Below, one piece after another: positions 1 through 9,232 of a DNA stretch of 34,216 nt. Made by a program: the position numbers and the translations under genes. The notes beneath the pieces were generated by a model. That model did not search any database and was not told the origin of the DNA. It saw only the letters and a program-made list of their open reading frames with translations. The first letter of the stretch is position 1. Each line of letters begins with the position of its first letter. The stretch is from CAZBBC01 sp964489835 (GTDB taxonomy: Bacteria; Calditrichota; Calditrichia; JAJRVZ01), in contig CAZBBC010000035.1 of the NCBI GenBank assembly GCA_964489835.1, positions 1 through 34,216 of the forward strand, written 5' to 3'.

Positions 1-359
1 TGTATAATTTTTATACATTGATAGGAGAAATCATTGCCTGACAGGATGATTACGACTACAAACCATGCAATGAATTAATAATTATTAATGTAGAGACGTA
101 GCCTGCTACGTTTCTACAACGATTACAACGCTATCCCCCCTCAGACCTTATGATAAATTCTGCTACAACCGGATCATTATAGACATTAAATCCTTCATTT
201 GGTCCGATTCTTGCCTTATATTTAAATTTATTTTGGATACGTTAAATTCTTGCCAAATCGGATAAATTTTGTTATTCTTGTATTTATCGCATGCCGAGAT
301 AAGTGTAGTCTGCCCATTCATGAGGGCATCACACTTGGAAGTAATCAGGGGGATCCAAG
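1..359. other. Intergenic region before the first DUF362 gene
   Basis: I see no credible gene here. All three forward frames hit a stop within the first 40 bases, so no upstream gene tail enters the window on +. A 79-codon reverse-strand reading frame (163-402) overlaps the start of the downstream gene and looks like chance. The region is AT-rich and contains one clear hairpin at 90-117, listed separately. It ends with a strong Shine-Dalgarno (AGGGGG, about 346-351) in front of the ATG at 360. Confidence 0.6.
90..117. repeat. Short hairpin repeat (GTAGAGACGTAG type)
   Basis: GTAGAGACGTAG (90-101) faces CTACGTTTCTAC (106-117) across a 4-base loop. All 12 pairs form, one of them a G-T wobble. 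From memory, the same GTAGAGACGTAGC/GCTACGTCTCTAC palindrome is a common dispersed intergenic repeat in several bacterial phyla. No T-tract follows it, so it is not an obvious terminator. Confidence 0.7.
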
Positions 360-1682
360 ATGTCGTTAGAAAAATTTTTGCGTAGTATCGATCGCCGAAC
401 ATTTATACGTTTAGCCGCTTTTACGGGTATCGGTAGTTTTATTTACCCGCAAAGACTACTATCCGTTATCATACCAAGTGCGTTAAGCCGAATCGTTGTT
501 GTGGAGGATAGTGCGGCTACCAGCGGGCTGATCATCGATGCTGCGGTGGTCAAAGTAATGGTGAATAGCGGTATAAAAACACTTGCTCAACAGGAGAAGA
601 TTGGGGAGGCCTGGAAAATGCTTCTGACCGGTATAGAACCGACGAGTAAAATCGCTATTAAAGTAAATTGCATTAATTCATCGATGTCCACTCATCCTCA
701 GGTTACCTATGCCGTTGTCGATGGTCTGACCCAGATGTCCTTCTCCGATGTATTGTTTCCGGAAAACAATATCATTATTTATGACCGTACAACCGGGGAG
801 CTGAGATCTGCCGGGTATACAGAAAACACTTCGGAGACAGGTGTACGATGTTTTGGCACCAGTAGCATCGGGTATTCTGACGAAACCTACAGTGTGAATG
901 GGCGTAATCAAATGATCAGTAAAATTGTCACGGAGCACTGTGATTATCTAATCAATATATCTGTGCTTAAAAATCACGGGGATGCCGGTGTGACACTTTG
1001 CTTAAAGAATCACTACGGGACCTGCCACAATCCTGACTACTTACATTCCAACTATTGTGATCCCTATATTCCCAGCTTGAACGCACAAGTTCCGATTTTA
1101 TCTACACAAACCGTAAATATCTGTGATGCTCTGTTCGGCATTAAGTCGGGCGGGCCGAGTGGTTCTCCTCAATTTACAGAGAATAAGATCATTTTCAGCA
1201 AGGATATTGTTGCCGTCGATTATCTTGGCCGGGCAATACTGGCAGAAAATGGCTGCACCACCATTTCACGCGCCGGGTACATTGATACAGCAGCTACTGA
1301 TTATGGACTGGGAACCAATAATCCGCAACTGATGGAGCAGGTCACGATCTTGAATCCAACCACAGCCATCCATTCTGCTAATGGAGAGAAACAGCCTATC
1401 CCGGATCAATTTATATTAAAGCAAAATTATCCTAATCCTTTCAATGGTACTACACGGATAGAATTTTACATTGCGAAACCTGAACATATCATCATGGATA
1501 TATTTGATGATATGGGAAGAAAAATACAGCGTATAGTCAATAAAACAGTGAAGAACGGCTGGCATCAGGTTATCTGGGATGGAACCAATGACTTCGGTCA
1601 ACCCATTGCCAGTGGCCTGTACATCACCCGCCTAAGGGCCGGTGAAACACAAAAAGCGATTATCATGCAAGTCATTAAATAA
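360..1682 (+). CDS. DUF362 protein with Tat-like signal and T9SS sorting domain
   Basis: This 440-aa protein has three parts. Residues 8-30 carry a twin-arginine-like signal (SIDRRTFIRLAAFTG). Residues about 50-330 are a DUF362 domain. Residues about 346-440 are a T9SS type A / FlgD-like sorting domain (KQNYPNPFNGTTRIEF, then SGLYITRLRAG and a basic end). The DUF362 core shows TLCLKNHYGTCHNP, a following His and CDPYIP, all conserved in the paralogue at 7495-8820, so they are candidate metal or active-site residues. DUF362 function is not firmly established, although some members carry Fe-S modules. No ferredoxin motif is visible here. The ATG at 360 is supported by AGGGGG 7-8 bases upstream. 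The gene heads a same-strand run with 1718 and 2305. Predicted location is the cell surface or secreted. Family call is sure; substrate is unknown. Confidence 0.88.
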   Translation: MSLEKFLRSIDRRTFIRLAAFTGIGSFIYPQRLLSVIIPSALSRIVVVEDSAATSGLIIDAAVVKVMVNSGIKTLAQQEKIGEAWKMLLTGIEPTSKIAIKVNCINSSMSTHPQVTYAVVDGLTQMSFSDVLFPENNIIIYDRTTGELRSAGYTENTSETGVRCFGTSSIGYSDETYSVNGRNQMISKIVTEHCDYLINISVLKNHGDAGVTLCLKNHYGTCHNPDYLHSNYCDPYIPSLNAQVPILSTQTVNICDALFGIKSGGPSGSPQFTENKIIFSKDIVAVDYLGRAILAENGCTTISRAGYIDTAATDYGLGTNNPQLMEQVTILNPTTAIHSANGEKQPIPDQFILKQNYPNPFNGTTRIEFYIAKPEHIIMDIFDDMGRKIQRIVNKTVKNGWHQVIWDGTNDFGQPIASGLYITRLRAGETQKAIIMQVIK

Positions 1683-1717
1683 TTTAATCACAATCTAAAA
1701 CAGGAAAGAACAAAAGG

Positions 1718-2308
1718 ATGAGCTTTAGTCTAAAAGAACGAACCGTCTGGAATTTTAAGATAACACTTTTTATGTCCTATCTTGGTATTTTTATTTTTGC
1801 ACTCTGGTTAGTTCAATGCGAAAAAAATGCTGCAAACAGTGACCAGATTTTGTCCATAGAAGATCTGCTGGTTAAGAACAACGATATAACCGGCTGGTCA
1901 TATGAGGGTGCCAGATGGCTGGCCAATAATATTTCAGAACTTACCACATATATTAACGGTGGCGCTGAAATTTATCAGAGACATGGTTTTATTGAAGCAG
2001 CACATCAGGCCTATCGTGGCAAAATTGATAACGTTGACCGGCAACTGAAATTAACCATTTATAACCAGGGGAATGAAAGTCAGGCAATGGCTACTTACGA
2101 AGATCCGGATATTGGTCTTGTTGGTGCCCTTGATTGGAATGATGGTGCCGGAAAGGAAGCCCATTATATCCGTTACAGCGGACTATCCCAGGCACTGACC
2201 TTTTATCGTAACAGCTATTTTGTATATCTGGAAATTACCTATGATACGGAAGAAAGTCTGAATATTCTTAAGCAGTTTGCCTTAAATGTCGATGGAAGGA
2301 TTAAATGA
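1718..2308 (+). CDS. DUF6599-like envelope protein
   Basis: This is a 196-aa protein. A hydrophobic N-terminal segment (about residues 15-33, ending FALWLVQCEKN) is followed by a soluble domain. The pattern ITGWSYEGARW, then YINGGAEIYQRHGF, and later a conserved-looking SYFVYLEITYD strand resembles DUF6599, as I recall that family. Cys34 could be a lipidation site, but the Gln at -1 is not a normal lipobox residue, so a signal anchor or an ordinary signal peptide is equally possible. The gene starts 35 bases after the first DUF362 gene and its stop overlaps the next start (ATGA at 2305), which indicates co-translation with the second DUF362 protein. Function is unknown. In my recollection DUF6599 proteins often accompany DUF362 genes, which would fit. 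Confidence 0.72.
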   Translation: MSFSLKERTVWNFKITLFMSYLGIFIFALWLVQCEKNAANSDQILSIEDLLVKNNDITGWSYEGARWLANNISELTTYINGGAEIYQRHGFIEAAHQAYRGKIDNVDRQLKLTIYNQGNESQAMATYEDPDIGLVGALDWNDGAGKEAHYIRYSGLSQALTFYRNSYFVYLEITYDTEESLNILKQFALNVDGRIK

Positions 2309-3213
2309 AACGCAGACATTTCCTTGAGATTGGGGCAGCTGCACTAATTTCCCCACTGCTATCTATAAAAAATCTATCATCCAATCTGAATAAATCTTCA
2401 GTCTGGGAGGCAGAAGGACTACCAGGAAAATCCATACCGGCGCTTTTTGAGGCATTGGGTGGACTGGAATCATTGATAACCAAAGATATTACCCAATCTA
2501 TAATATTGATAAAGCCCAATCTCTGTCTACCGCATGGACCGGAAATGGGAACGACTTCAGCGCCCGATGTCATTGAATCTTTATGCCTTTTTTTAGAATC
2601 CCAGGGTGTCAAAAAAATCATCATTGCTGATCATACCCTGCGCCAGTTCAGAAATATTAAAAATACGCCCCTTCAGGAGATCGTCTCGAAACACCAACAG
2701 GTTAAATTGATCTTAGCTAATGAGCAACGACTCTTCCAGCCGGTTCAGGTCGCTGGAAAAGTTTTGCATGATACAGAAACTCTGAAGATGTTAGGCCGCG
2801 TTGATTTGCTGATTAATCTGGCCACGGCAAAGCATCATTCCGCCACAAATGTCAGCCTGGCTGTCAAAAATTTAATGGGTTTGATATGGAATCGTAGTAC
2901 CTTTCACACTAATCTCGACCTACCTCAGGCAATTGCGGATTTGTCTCTGGTCATTCGTCCCGGTTTAAACATCATAGATGCCAGCCGTGTTCTTTTAAAT
3001 GGTGGTCCTACAGGCCCCGGGCCAATAGTAAAGGACAACCGTCTCTATGCCGGATTTGACATCCTGGCTCTTGATTCTGTCGTTGTTTCAAGGTACAATT
3101 TTGGGGGAAAGACGATGACAGCAAAAGAAGTACCGCATCTATGGTCTGCCTATCAAAATTCCATTGGTGAAATTGATTTACAAAACATCAATATACATAA
3201 AGTGAAAGCATAG
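2305..3213 (+). CDS. DUF362 domain protein, Tat-type signal
   Basis: This 302-aa protein is a compact DUF362 member without a sorting tail. The N-terminus MKRRHFLEIGAAALIS is a good twin-arginine signal (KRRxFL followed by a hydrophobic stretch). The central AKHHSATNVSLAVKNLMG is the characteristic DUF362 Lys/His-rich motif (about residues 188-205). It is followed by IDASRVLLNGGPTGPGP and LALDSVVVSR, which also recur in the family. The ATG overlaps the stop of the preceding DUF6599-like gene by 4 bases. The protein is probably periplasmic, possibly cofactor-bound because Tat exports folded proteins. It is distinct from the two T9SS-tailed DUF362 proteins of this block, so the locus holds three family members. 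The substrate is unknown. Confidence 0.87.
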   Translation: MKRRHFLEIGAAALISPLLSIKNLSSNLNKSSVWEAEGLPGKSIPALFEALGGLESLITKDITQSIILIKPNLCLPHGPEMGTTSAPDVIESLCLFLESQGVKKIIIADHTLRQFRNIKNTPLQEIVSKHQQVKLILANEQRLFQPVQVAGKVLHDTETLKMLGRVDLLINLATAKHHSATNVSLAVKNLMGLIWNRSTFHTNLDLPQAIADLSLVIRPGLNIIDASRVLLNGGPTGPGPIVKDNRLYAGFDILALDSVVVSRYNFGGKTMTAKEVPHLWSAYQNSIGEIDLQNINIHKVKA

Positions 3214-3310
3214 AAAATAAATCAGCACTTATTTTTATAGCTGTTTTGCAATCCTGAAAATTGACAACGATTATTGAAAACACCCGACAAAACACAGATC
3301 GTTTTATATC

Positions 3311-6300
3311 TTGGAATCAATCCTGCAAAATTCTAAAATTTTTCCCAAAGGTCATATATTTTGGATTGTGATATGTCTGTTTCTATTTACCGATTTGTCC
3401 GCAGATATCAATAAATTATACCTGCAGAGAAAATATCCTGTACTGCAAGCTGAAAATCAGCTCTGGATCGGAACACCCTCGGGACTCTATCAATATAATC
3501 CCGATGATGATTCCTTTAAACGTTTTTCTCTCCCTATAAAACATCAAAACCCCGAAGTAAAGCAGTTATATTTCTATGATGAATGGTTGTGGTGTGTCCT
3601 GGACAGCGGACTGGCCGTTTTGCATGTACGTCTGAACGAGTGGCTCTTTTTTGACAGTACCAATGGTCTTCCATCTAATAGTATTCGTAGTGTTGATTTT
3701 GCCGGGGATTATGCCTGGGTAGCTACTGATAACGGCGCCGCCCGTTTTGATCTTTTAATAGAAGAATGGGAAACATATGATAAAGTGCGCGGACTTCCGG
3801 GTAAGAGTGTCGGTGATATCAGAACCATTGCTAATCAGATATGGATGATAACCGACGAAGGTTTTGCCGAATATGATGCTGATTTTGAAAAATGGCGCTA
3901 TTATCATGTGGAAAAGGACAGTACCATCAAATTGAGGCGAGTATTTATACTCGGTAATGAACTGTGGTTTGTAAGCGATGATGGATTGTTGCGTTTTAAT
4001 CCGCAGTTACAGACACAGCAGATTTTTACGTCAGCCCAACTACAAGCAGAAAACCTATTAGATATCATCGTTGAGGATGAACGCATATGGGCGATTACGC
4101 GCCTGGGCTTATTTTTTTATGAACAATCATCAGCCGTCTGGCGGGAGTTTGAAGGTAACAGTTATCTTAACCAGGCCAATCTGGTCAATTGTGATATTAA
4201 TACTCAAAAAATTTGGATTCTTACAAATGATAATGTTCTGTTATGGGACCGTGAGCAGAAAAACTGGGATATCCTAGATTATGCTTCCGGGCTTTCTGGT
4301 TATGGCTACCAGGCCATTTATACACAAGGCGGCATGAATTTCATGTTTAAATCCGAGGTTATTGATTATCGGAAGACTGAAGAAGAACCCTGGCGTACAT
4401 ATCAAACAGTTTCACGTAAAACCAATGGTCCTGCCGGTAAAAATGTTTTTAAAAGTTTATTTGATAATGAGGCGGGTGGATATATCCCGTTTGGTGACCA
4501 TCGCTGGTCTTGGAGTGGCAGCCGGATTACTTTAATACATGATATACAGCAGCAGTTTCCGGATGGCACTTCTCAGACAAGAAGTGGTGAACGTTTGGAT
4601 ATTAAAAATCAGTTGGTTCTTAGTGAATCACAAACCATCACCGGCTTTTATAATAATACCGACTTCAGTGAAACGATGTATGGCATTCGGTATAAAAGTC
4701 GTGAGAGTGGAATCATTCAGGAGATTAATTGGGGTGATTTTCGCCGCGAACCTGGCAGTGTTCCGTTTGGTGAGACGGCCAGTGTTTTCGGGATTAATAT
4801 GTGGCTGCAATCCGGGGCTAAGACACCCAGATTTAAACGCAGTCAGTTCACCTTAAAAGCGCATACGGGAGAGTTGCGATCTCAAAAGGCCTATGAATAT
4901 TATCAGGGTACTACCAACCAATTTCAATTTACCGTACCTGACATTAATTATGTAAAGAATCAGTTTTATGATATACCCAATCTTGATACTCTGCTTTTGC
5001 CGGAAGAAATAGTTCTGTACGTAGATGATAACAATCCGGCCAATAACACCACCAATACGGCAGAGCATCTGTTTGTTGCCGGGCTCGGTGGTGATTTTGA
5101 TTTATGGAAAGAGACAGAAGACTATTATTTTTATCCGAAAGCACATGCCATTCGTTTCCTGCGTTTCATTGACCCATCCTGGACGGTGGTCATTAGGGTA
5201 ACAGCCGGAGATCAGATTTCCGAGGCAGTTCTACAACATGGAGAAACGATCTCCACGGTAAAAAAGAATATATATTTTCTGGGTGGTACAGATATTATTC
5301 CCTATTCTTTTAGCCTCCAGATAACAGACACGGCCGGTTCGGTCATTCCCTTACAAAATTTCCGGATCGATGATAATGGGGATGAATTGATTGATTCAAA
5401 ATGGATTGATTTTAAAAACGGTTTCCTCATTTTTCCTGATGATGAACCTTTTCCTTCTTCTGTCTATGCGGAAATATCAGCACAATCGTTTTATCTTTTA
5501 AAGGCTTCCTATGAAACAGAATTCGCTTTGATTCAATTGAAACATCAAAATCTCGTCCGTGACAGTGAAACACTGTATTTGGATGGTGTATTAGCTGTTG
5601 GCGGTAACGATTATGTACTGGATTATACCAATGGAACCCTTGTATTCGTACGTGAGGGACTTATAAGTCAGGATACCAGGATTGAGATAGAATATGAATA
5701 TCTCGTAACCGATGACAACGATAAGGTACATAGCGCCATGTTGAATTGGAGTCCATCGGATAATTTTTATCTTCAGGGTGACTGGCTGCAATTTACTCCG
5801 GATGTTGTCAATCTGTTTTCCTTGCACAGCGAAGTACGTCAACAATTAGGTGATTTTGATTTGAAGATCATTCCTGCTTTGGCTTATAATACAGAAAATA
5901 AAGAATTGGCCAGCACAAAGGTGGATGGAATGATCAGCTCGCCAATCTTAAGGCTTCAAACAGTCTATGAGGATTATGCCAAAACCTATCAGAATCTATA
6001 CCGTCCGCAATCTGTTTTAGGCGAGATTGATAAAAAACTACAAATATTTACAACCGCTGATATCAAGGAAAATCTGAGATTATCCGGTGAATGGAAACAG
6101 GTACAGGGTTATCGTGAGGACGACGGGATCGTACCCAGTGATCGAACCGGTTCACTCTCGATGCTGTTTCATCGTCAGAATTGGCCGGGAATTGAGGTAA
6201 GTTATAATTCTTTCAGGACTCAAACAGCTTTAACGATGTCTGAAAAGTATTTTTTTCAGAACCGTTTGGAATATCAATTGCCCACAGAATGGAGTCAAAA

Positions 6301-7444
6301 GGCATCTTTAAACAGTCTGAGACTTGAGGGGTTTTTTCGTACGGGAGAACAATCCGGTTTGAGCAGCATAGATATGGATAAACAGAAATTTCAACAGGGT
6401 TTTATACGTCTGAATACATTATTCAGTGACAGAGTTCAGGGCAGTTTTTTTTATCGCCGGAATGATTTGGAATCTGTCCGGTCTGAAGGTCCTGGTAATC
6501 CGCTTTCGCGATCTGAACGTCTGCTATTTGATTTTTCCCATGAACAATGGCGCTTGCTGCAATTAAATCTGCGGGCGGAGAATAATCTGCAGCAAAATTT
6601 TCATACCCGGTCTTCTACCAAAAATCTGGGATTCCGGCAGTTTTCTCAGGTCAATTTGCGCCTATCCCCCGGGCAGATATGGCAAATGCTTTCCCCACTT
6701 TATTTTGAATTTAATGTAAACCAGGCTTTGAGCGGGCAGGGTGAAAGCAGTGAGTCCGTGGGAATTCTATTATGGCAGATGTTTTCCAATGTTCGAAATC
6801 GGCTGCCGGATACCCAGATCAACAGGAGCTATTATGCCAAAAATGAATTTCGACCACATCCAAACTGGTTTCTGCATAGTATGATCGAGTGGAATGATCA
6901 GGAGATACATATTGGGAGTGCTCAGCTGAAAAACAATTATAGACGCTGGAGTGAAAAACTTGTTACTAAACCGGGATTTAATACTCGTGTCAGTATTCAA
7001 TATCGTCAATATTACCAAAATCTCGGGTATGCAAGGGTTGATCGCTATTATGAACCCTCGACCTGGATTGAACACCGCTGGACACCGGATTTTCAGAATA
7101 CTTTAAATATTTTATATCGTTACCGGCAAACCAGAGATAATAATATCATTAATCTATCTCATTACTGGGAAGCGCGGTATGATTTGATCTGGCGTATCAA
7201 TGAATTTATCGGCATCCGTCGCATGGAGATTCGGCAAAGCTTTACAGGCTCCCTGTTCCGCGACACGGGATATAATCCGCTTGAAAATTACCAAATGTCC
7301 TCCAGTTCTTCGCTCGATTTATATCCCTGGCATGCCATGATTTTGCGTTTAAGACTTGATCTCAATCGTTACATCGATGATTTTTTTATGCAAAATAATT
7401 ATACACGGGTAATGTTTAATCTCAAACTTTCGCTCAGATTTTAA
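3311..7444 (+). CDS. Large outer-membrane protein: beta-propeller plus C-terminal barrel
   Basis: This is a 1377-aa protein. Signal peptide is at residues 17-31 (IFWIVICLFLFTDLSA). Residues about 45-340 hold WD-like strands of the two-component-regulator propeller type (NQLWIGTPSGLYQY, YAWVATDNGAARFD, NQIWMITDEGFAEYD, NELWFVSDDGLLRF). After a less clear middle part (about 380-820), residues about 830-1377 alternate aromatic and polar beta strands. The protein ends LKLSLRF, with a terminal Phe typical of outer-membrane barrels. No kinase or DNA-binding domain is attached, so it is not a hybrid regulator. The start is TTG. No ATG lies between the upstream stop at 3275 and this codon, and a later start would cut the signal peptide. 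No SD is visible. It lies 97 bases after the second DUF362 gene. I do not recognise the exact family. Confidence 0.8.
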   Translation: MESILQNSKIFPKGHIFWIVICLFLFTDLSADINKLYLQRKYPVLQAENQLWIGTPSGLYQYNPDDDSFKRFSLPIKHQNPEVKQLYFYDEWLWCVLDSGLAVLHVRLNEWLFFDSTNGLPSNSIRSVDFAGDYAWVATDNGAARFDLLIEEWETYDKVRGLPGKSVGDIRTIANQIWMITDEGFAEYDADFEKWRYYHVEKDSTIKLRRVFILGNELWFVSDDGLLRFNPQLQTQQIFTSAQLQAENLLDIIVEDERIWAITRLGLFFYEQSSAVWREFEGNSYLNQANLVNCDINTQKIWILTNDNVLLWDREQKNWDILDYASGLSGYGYQAIYTQGGMNFMFKSEVIDYRKTEEEPWRTYQTVSRKTNGPAGKNVFKSLFDNEAGGYIPFGDHRWSWSGSRITLIHDIQQQFPDGTSQTRSGERLDIKNQLVLSESQTITGFYNNTDFSETMYGIRYKSRESGIIQEINWGDFRREPGSVPFGETASVFGINMWLQSGAKTPRFKRSQFTLKAHTGELRSQKAYEYYQGTTNQFQFTVPDINYVKNQFYDIPNLDTLLLPEEIVLYVDDNNPANNTTNTAEHLFVAGLGGDFDLWKETEDYYFYPKAHAIRFLRFIDPSWTVVIRVTAGDQISEAVLQHGETISTVKKNIYFLGGTDIIPYSFSLQITDTAGSVIPLQNFRIDDNGDELIDSKWIDFKNGFLIFPDDEPFPSSVYAEISAQSFYLLKASYETEFALIQLKHQNLVRDSETLYLDGVLAVGGNDYVLDYTNGTLVFVREGLISQDTRIEIEYEYLVTDDNDKVHSAMLNWSPSDNFYLQGDWLQFTPDVVNLFSLHSEVRQQLGDFDLKIIPALAYNTENKELASTKVDGMISSPILRLQTVYEDYAKTYQNLYRPQSVLGEIDKKLQIFTTADIKENLRLSGEWKQVQGYREDDGIVPSDRTGSLSMLFHRQNWPGIEVSYNSFRTQTALTMSEKYFFQNRLEYQLPTEWSQKASLNSLRLEGFFRTGEQSGLSSIDMDKQKFQQGFIRLNTLFSDRVQGSFFYRRNDLESVRSEGPGNPLSRSERLLFDFSHEQWRLLQLNLRAENNLQQNFHTRSSTKNLGFRQFSQVNLRLSPGQIWQMLSPLYFEFNVNQALSGQGESSESVGILLWQMFSNVRNRLPDTQINRSYYAKNEFRPHPNWFLHSMIEWNDQEIHIGSAQLKNNYRRWSEKLVTKPGFNTRVSIQYRQYYQNLGYARVDRYYEPSTWIEHRWTPDFQNTLNILYRYRQTRDNNIINLSHYWEARYDLIWRINEFIGIRRMEIRQSFTGSLFRDTGYNPLENYQMSSSSSLDLYPWHAMILRLRLDLNRYIDDFFMQNNYTRVMFNLKLSLRF

Positions 7445-7494
7445 TGTCATTCCCTATGGTCGAGATGGTCAGACGGCCTTATAATACTATTTCC

Positions 7495-8820
7495 TTATTT
7501 CAACAATTGCATCAGAATTGCCTTTTGATAACTACCCGCTGTCATTTGACAAATATAAATACCGCTTGCGACCGGTTTGCCTGTATCGTTATCCCCATTC
7601 CATGTGATCTGGTGCCAACCGGTCCTTAATACCTGATTAGTAATCATACGAATGCGTTGTCCCCGGGAATCGAAAATCGATAATATAATCTGCTCAGGTT
7701 TGGCCACATAAAATCGTATCTGGGTTTGGTTATTAAACGGATTTGGGTAGTTTTGTTGAATCAGAAAGATTCCCGGCTTATCAGGATCATTGTTTAAAGT
7801 GTTAATACCGGTTGTCGGATTTGTAATGGTTACGATATCCATTTGGGCAGGATCATTTGTGCCCAAATGATAGTCAACGGCTGCTGTTTCTATATGATGG
7901 GCCAGGGGAACGCTTTCCGCCCCATTATCTTCCAAAATCTTCATTCCCAGATAATCGACAGCGACAATATCCTTACTAATAATTATTTTGTTAGCGGTAA
8001 ATTGAGGGGGACCGTATCCACTTCCGGTTTTTATACCCAACAAGGCGTCACATATATTTACACTTTGTTTCGTAATGATGGGTGTCAGGGCATTTAAGGC
8101 CGGAATATAAGGATCACAATCATTTCCGTGCAAAACTTCAGGATTATGACAGGTGCCGTAATGATTCTTTAGACATAAGGTAACACCCGCTTCCGTAATG
8201 TTTTTCAAAACAGATATGTTGACCAAATAATCCGCCATTTCGGTTACGATTTTGCTTAACTTTTGATTTTTACCATTAACATCAAATGTCTCAGTGGTAT
8301 AACCAACACCGGCAATAGATGTCCCATGGCAACGGACACCGGTATCCGACGTATTAATCGTATATCCACTCGAGATTAGTTCATCGTTCCTACGGTCATA
8401 TATTATAATGTTATTTTCAGGAAAAAAATCACCTTCGAAATTCATTTGTTTAAGATTATAGACTACAGCATCAGTTACCTCAAGATGCGTGGGTAATGAA
8501 GAATTAATACTATTCACTTTAACAGCAATGGTATGAGAAGAATTAATACCCGGAAACAATGTTTTACATGCCTCGCCAATATCATTCTGGTTGGTTAGTG
8601 CTTTTAGACCACTATCTATCATCAACTGAATGGTATCTTTATTTACCAATATACCGTTGGTAGCGGTATCGTCCTCAATAATTACCACCCGGCTTAGAGC
8701 AGAAGGTACCAGAGAGGATATTAATTGGCGGGGATAAATAAGACCTGTTATCCCGGTAAAGGATAGTATTTGCAGAAAAGTACGGCGGTCAATACTCCGG
8801 ACCCAATTGTGTACTGTCAT
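7495..8820 (-). CDS. DUF362 protein with Tat-like signal and T9SS sorting domain (inverted paralogue)
   Basis: This 441-aa protein is co-linear with the protein at 360-1682 and clearly paralogous. It has the same SIDRRTFLQILSFTG Tat-like N-terminus, the same DUF362 core (TLCLKNHYGTCHNP, CDPYIPALNA, SVNICDALLGIK) and the same kind of T9SS tail (QQNYPNPFNNQTQIRFY, ending ASGIYICQMTAG). A visible difference is KVNSINSS where the first copy has KVNCINSS, so that Cys is not invariant. The gene converges on the large propeller/barrel gene with 50 bases between stops. The ATG at 8820 has an excellent SD (GAGGGGGG, about 5 bases upstream). Predicted to be surface-exposed or secreted. The substrate is unknown. 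Confidence 0.88.
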   Translation of the reverse strand: MTVHNWVRSIDRRTFLQILSFTGITGLIYPRQLISSLVPSALSRVVIIEDDTATNGILVNKDTIQLMIDSGLKALTNQNDIGEACKTLFPGINSSHTIAVKVNSINSSLPTHLEVTDAVVYNLKQMNFEGDFFPENNIIIYDRRNDELISSGYTINTSDTGVRCHGTSIAGVGYTTETFDVNGKNQKLSKIVTEMADYLVNISVLKNITEAGVTLCLKNHYGTCHNPEVLHGNDCDPYIPALNALTPIITKQSVNICDALLGIKTGSGYGPPQFTANKIIISKDIVAVDYLGMKILEDNGAESVPLAHHIETAAVDYHLGTNDPAQMDIVTITNPTTGINTLNNDPDKPGIFLIQQNYPNPFNNQTQIRFYVAKPEQIILSIFDSRGQRIRMITNQVLRTGWHQITWNGDNDTGKPVASGIYICQMTAGSYQKAILMQLLK

Positions 8821-9154
8821 GTTCCCCCCTCATATCGTCAAAAAGAATTATATATCGTTATTAGTGTCTGGTTAAAAGTTGAATCAATAGTGGAATCAAA
8901 TTACTTTTAATCGGACATGTATGACGTATTTTTTTAAATTAAAAACTGACGTGAGTCAAATGTATATTAAATAAAATATTGCATTAAAGTAACTAAGTCA
9001 ACTGTTCATTTCAAAGATATGCTGGGGAGACATCGAGGAGAAAAAAATCGATGATCGGTTATTTTAAGGAAGGGAAACGATCGTAAAAATTAATAAAATG
9101 AGTGGATCTTTTAATACGTAAAAAAAGGACATAATTAGTAAATAAATTTTAACC
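8821..9154. other. AT-rich spacer between DUF362 gene and tRNA-Gln
   Basis: I found no gene in this 334-base stretch. It must hold the promoter of the - strand DUF362 gene, whose SD is at 8826-8833. No convincing -35/-10 pair or hairpin was found. Downstream sequence of the tRNA (9121-9154) is A/T-rich without a clear terminator stem. Confidence 0.5.
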
Positions 9155-9232
9155 TGGCGGGCGGGATAGGAGTCGAACCTATCTTCTCCTGCACCAAAGG
9201 CAGGTGCTCTCCGTTGAATGAGCTACTCGCCC
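9155..9232 (-). tRNA. tRNA-Gln (anticodon UUG)
   Basis: On the minus strand the 78 bases fold as a full cloverleaf. Acceptor GGGCGAG pairs with CCCGCCC, followed by U8 and A9. D stem is GCTC/GAGC. Anticodon stem CCTGC/GCAGG encloses the loop CTTTGGT, so positions 34-36 read UUG. Variable loop is AGAAG, and T arm ATAGG-TTCGACT-CCTAT. Discriminator is G73 and CCA is encoded. The only flaw is an A6-C67 mismatch in the acceptor stem. Isolated gene with AT-rich flanks. Confidence 0.93.

Noticed and set aside
163..402. 79-codon reverse-strand reading frame at the left end
   Set aside because: Overlaps the well-supported start of the DUF362 gene, has no SD and no recognisable composition or domain.
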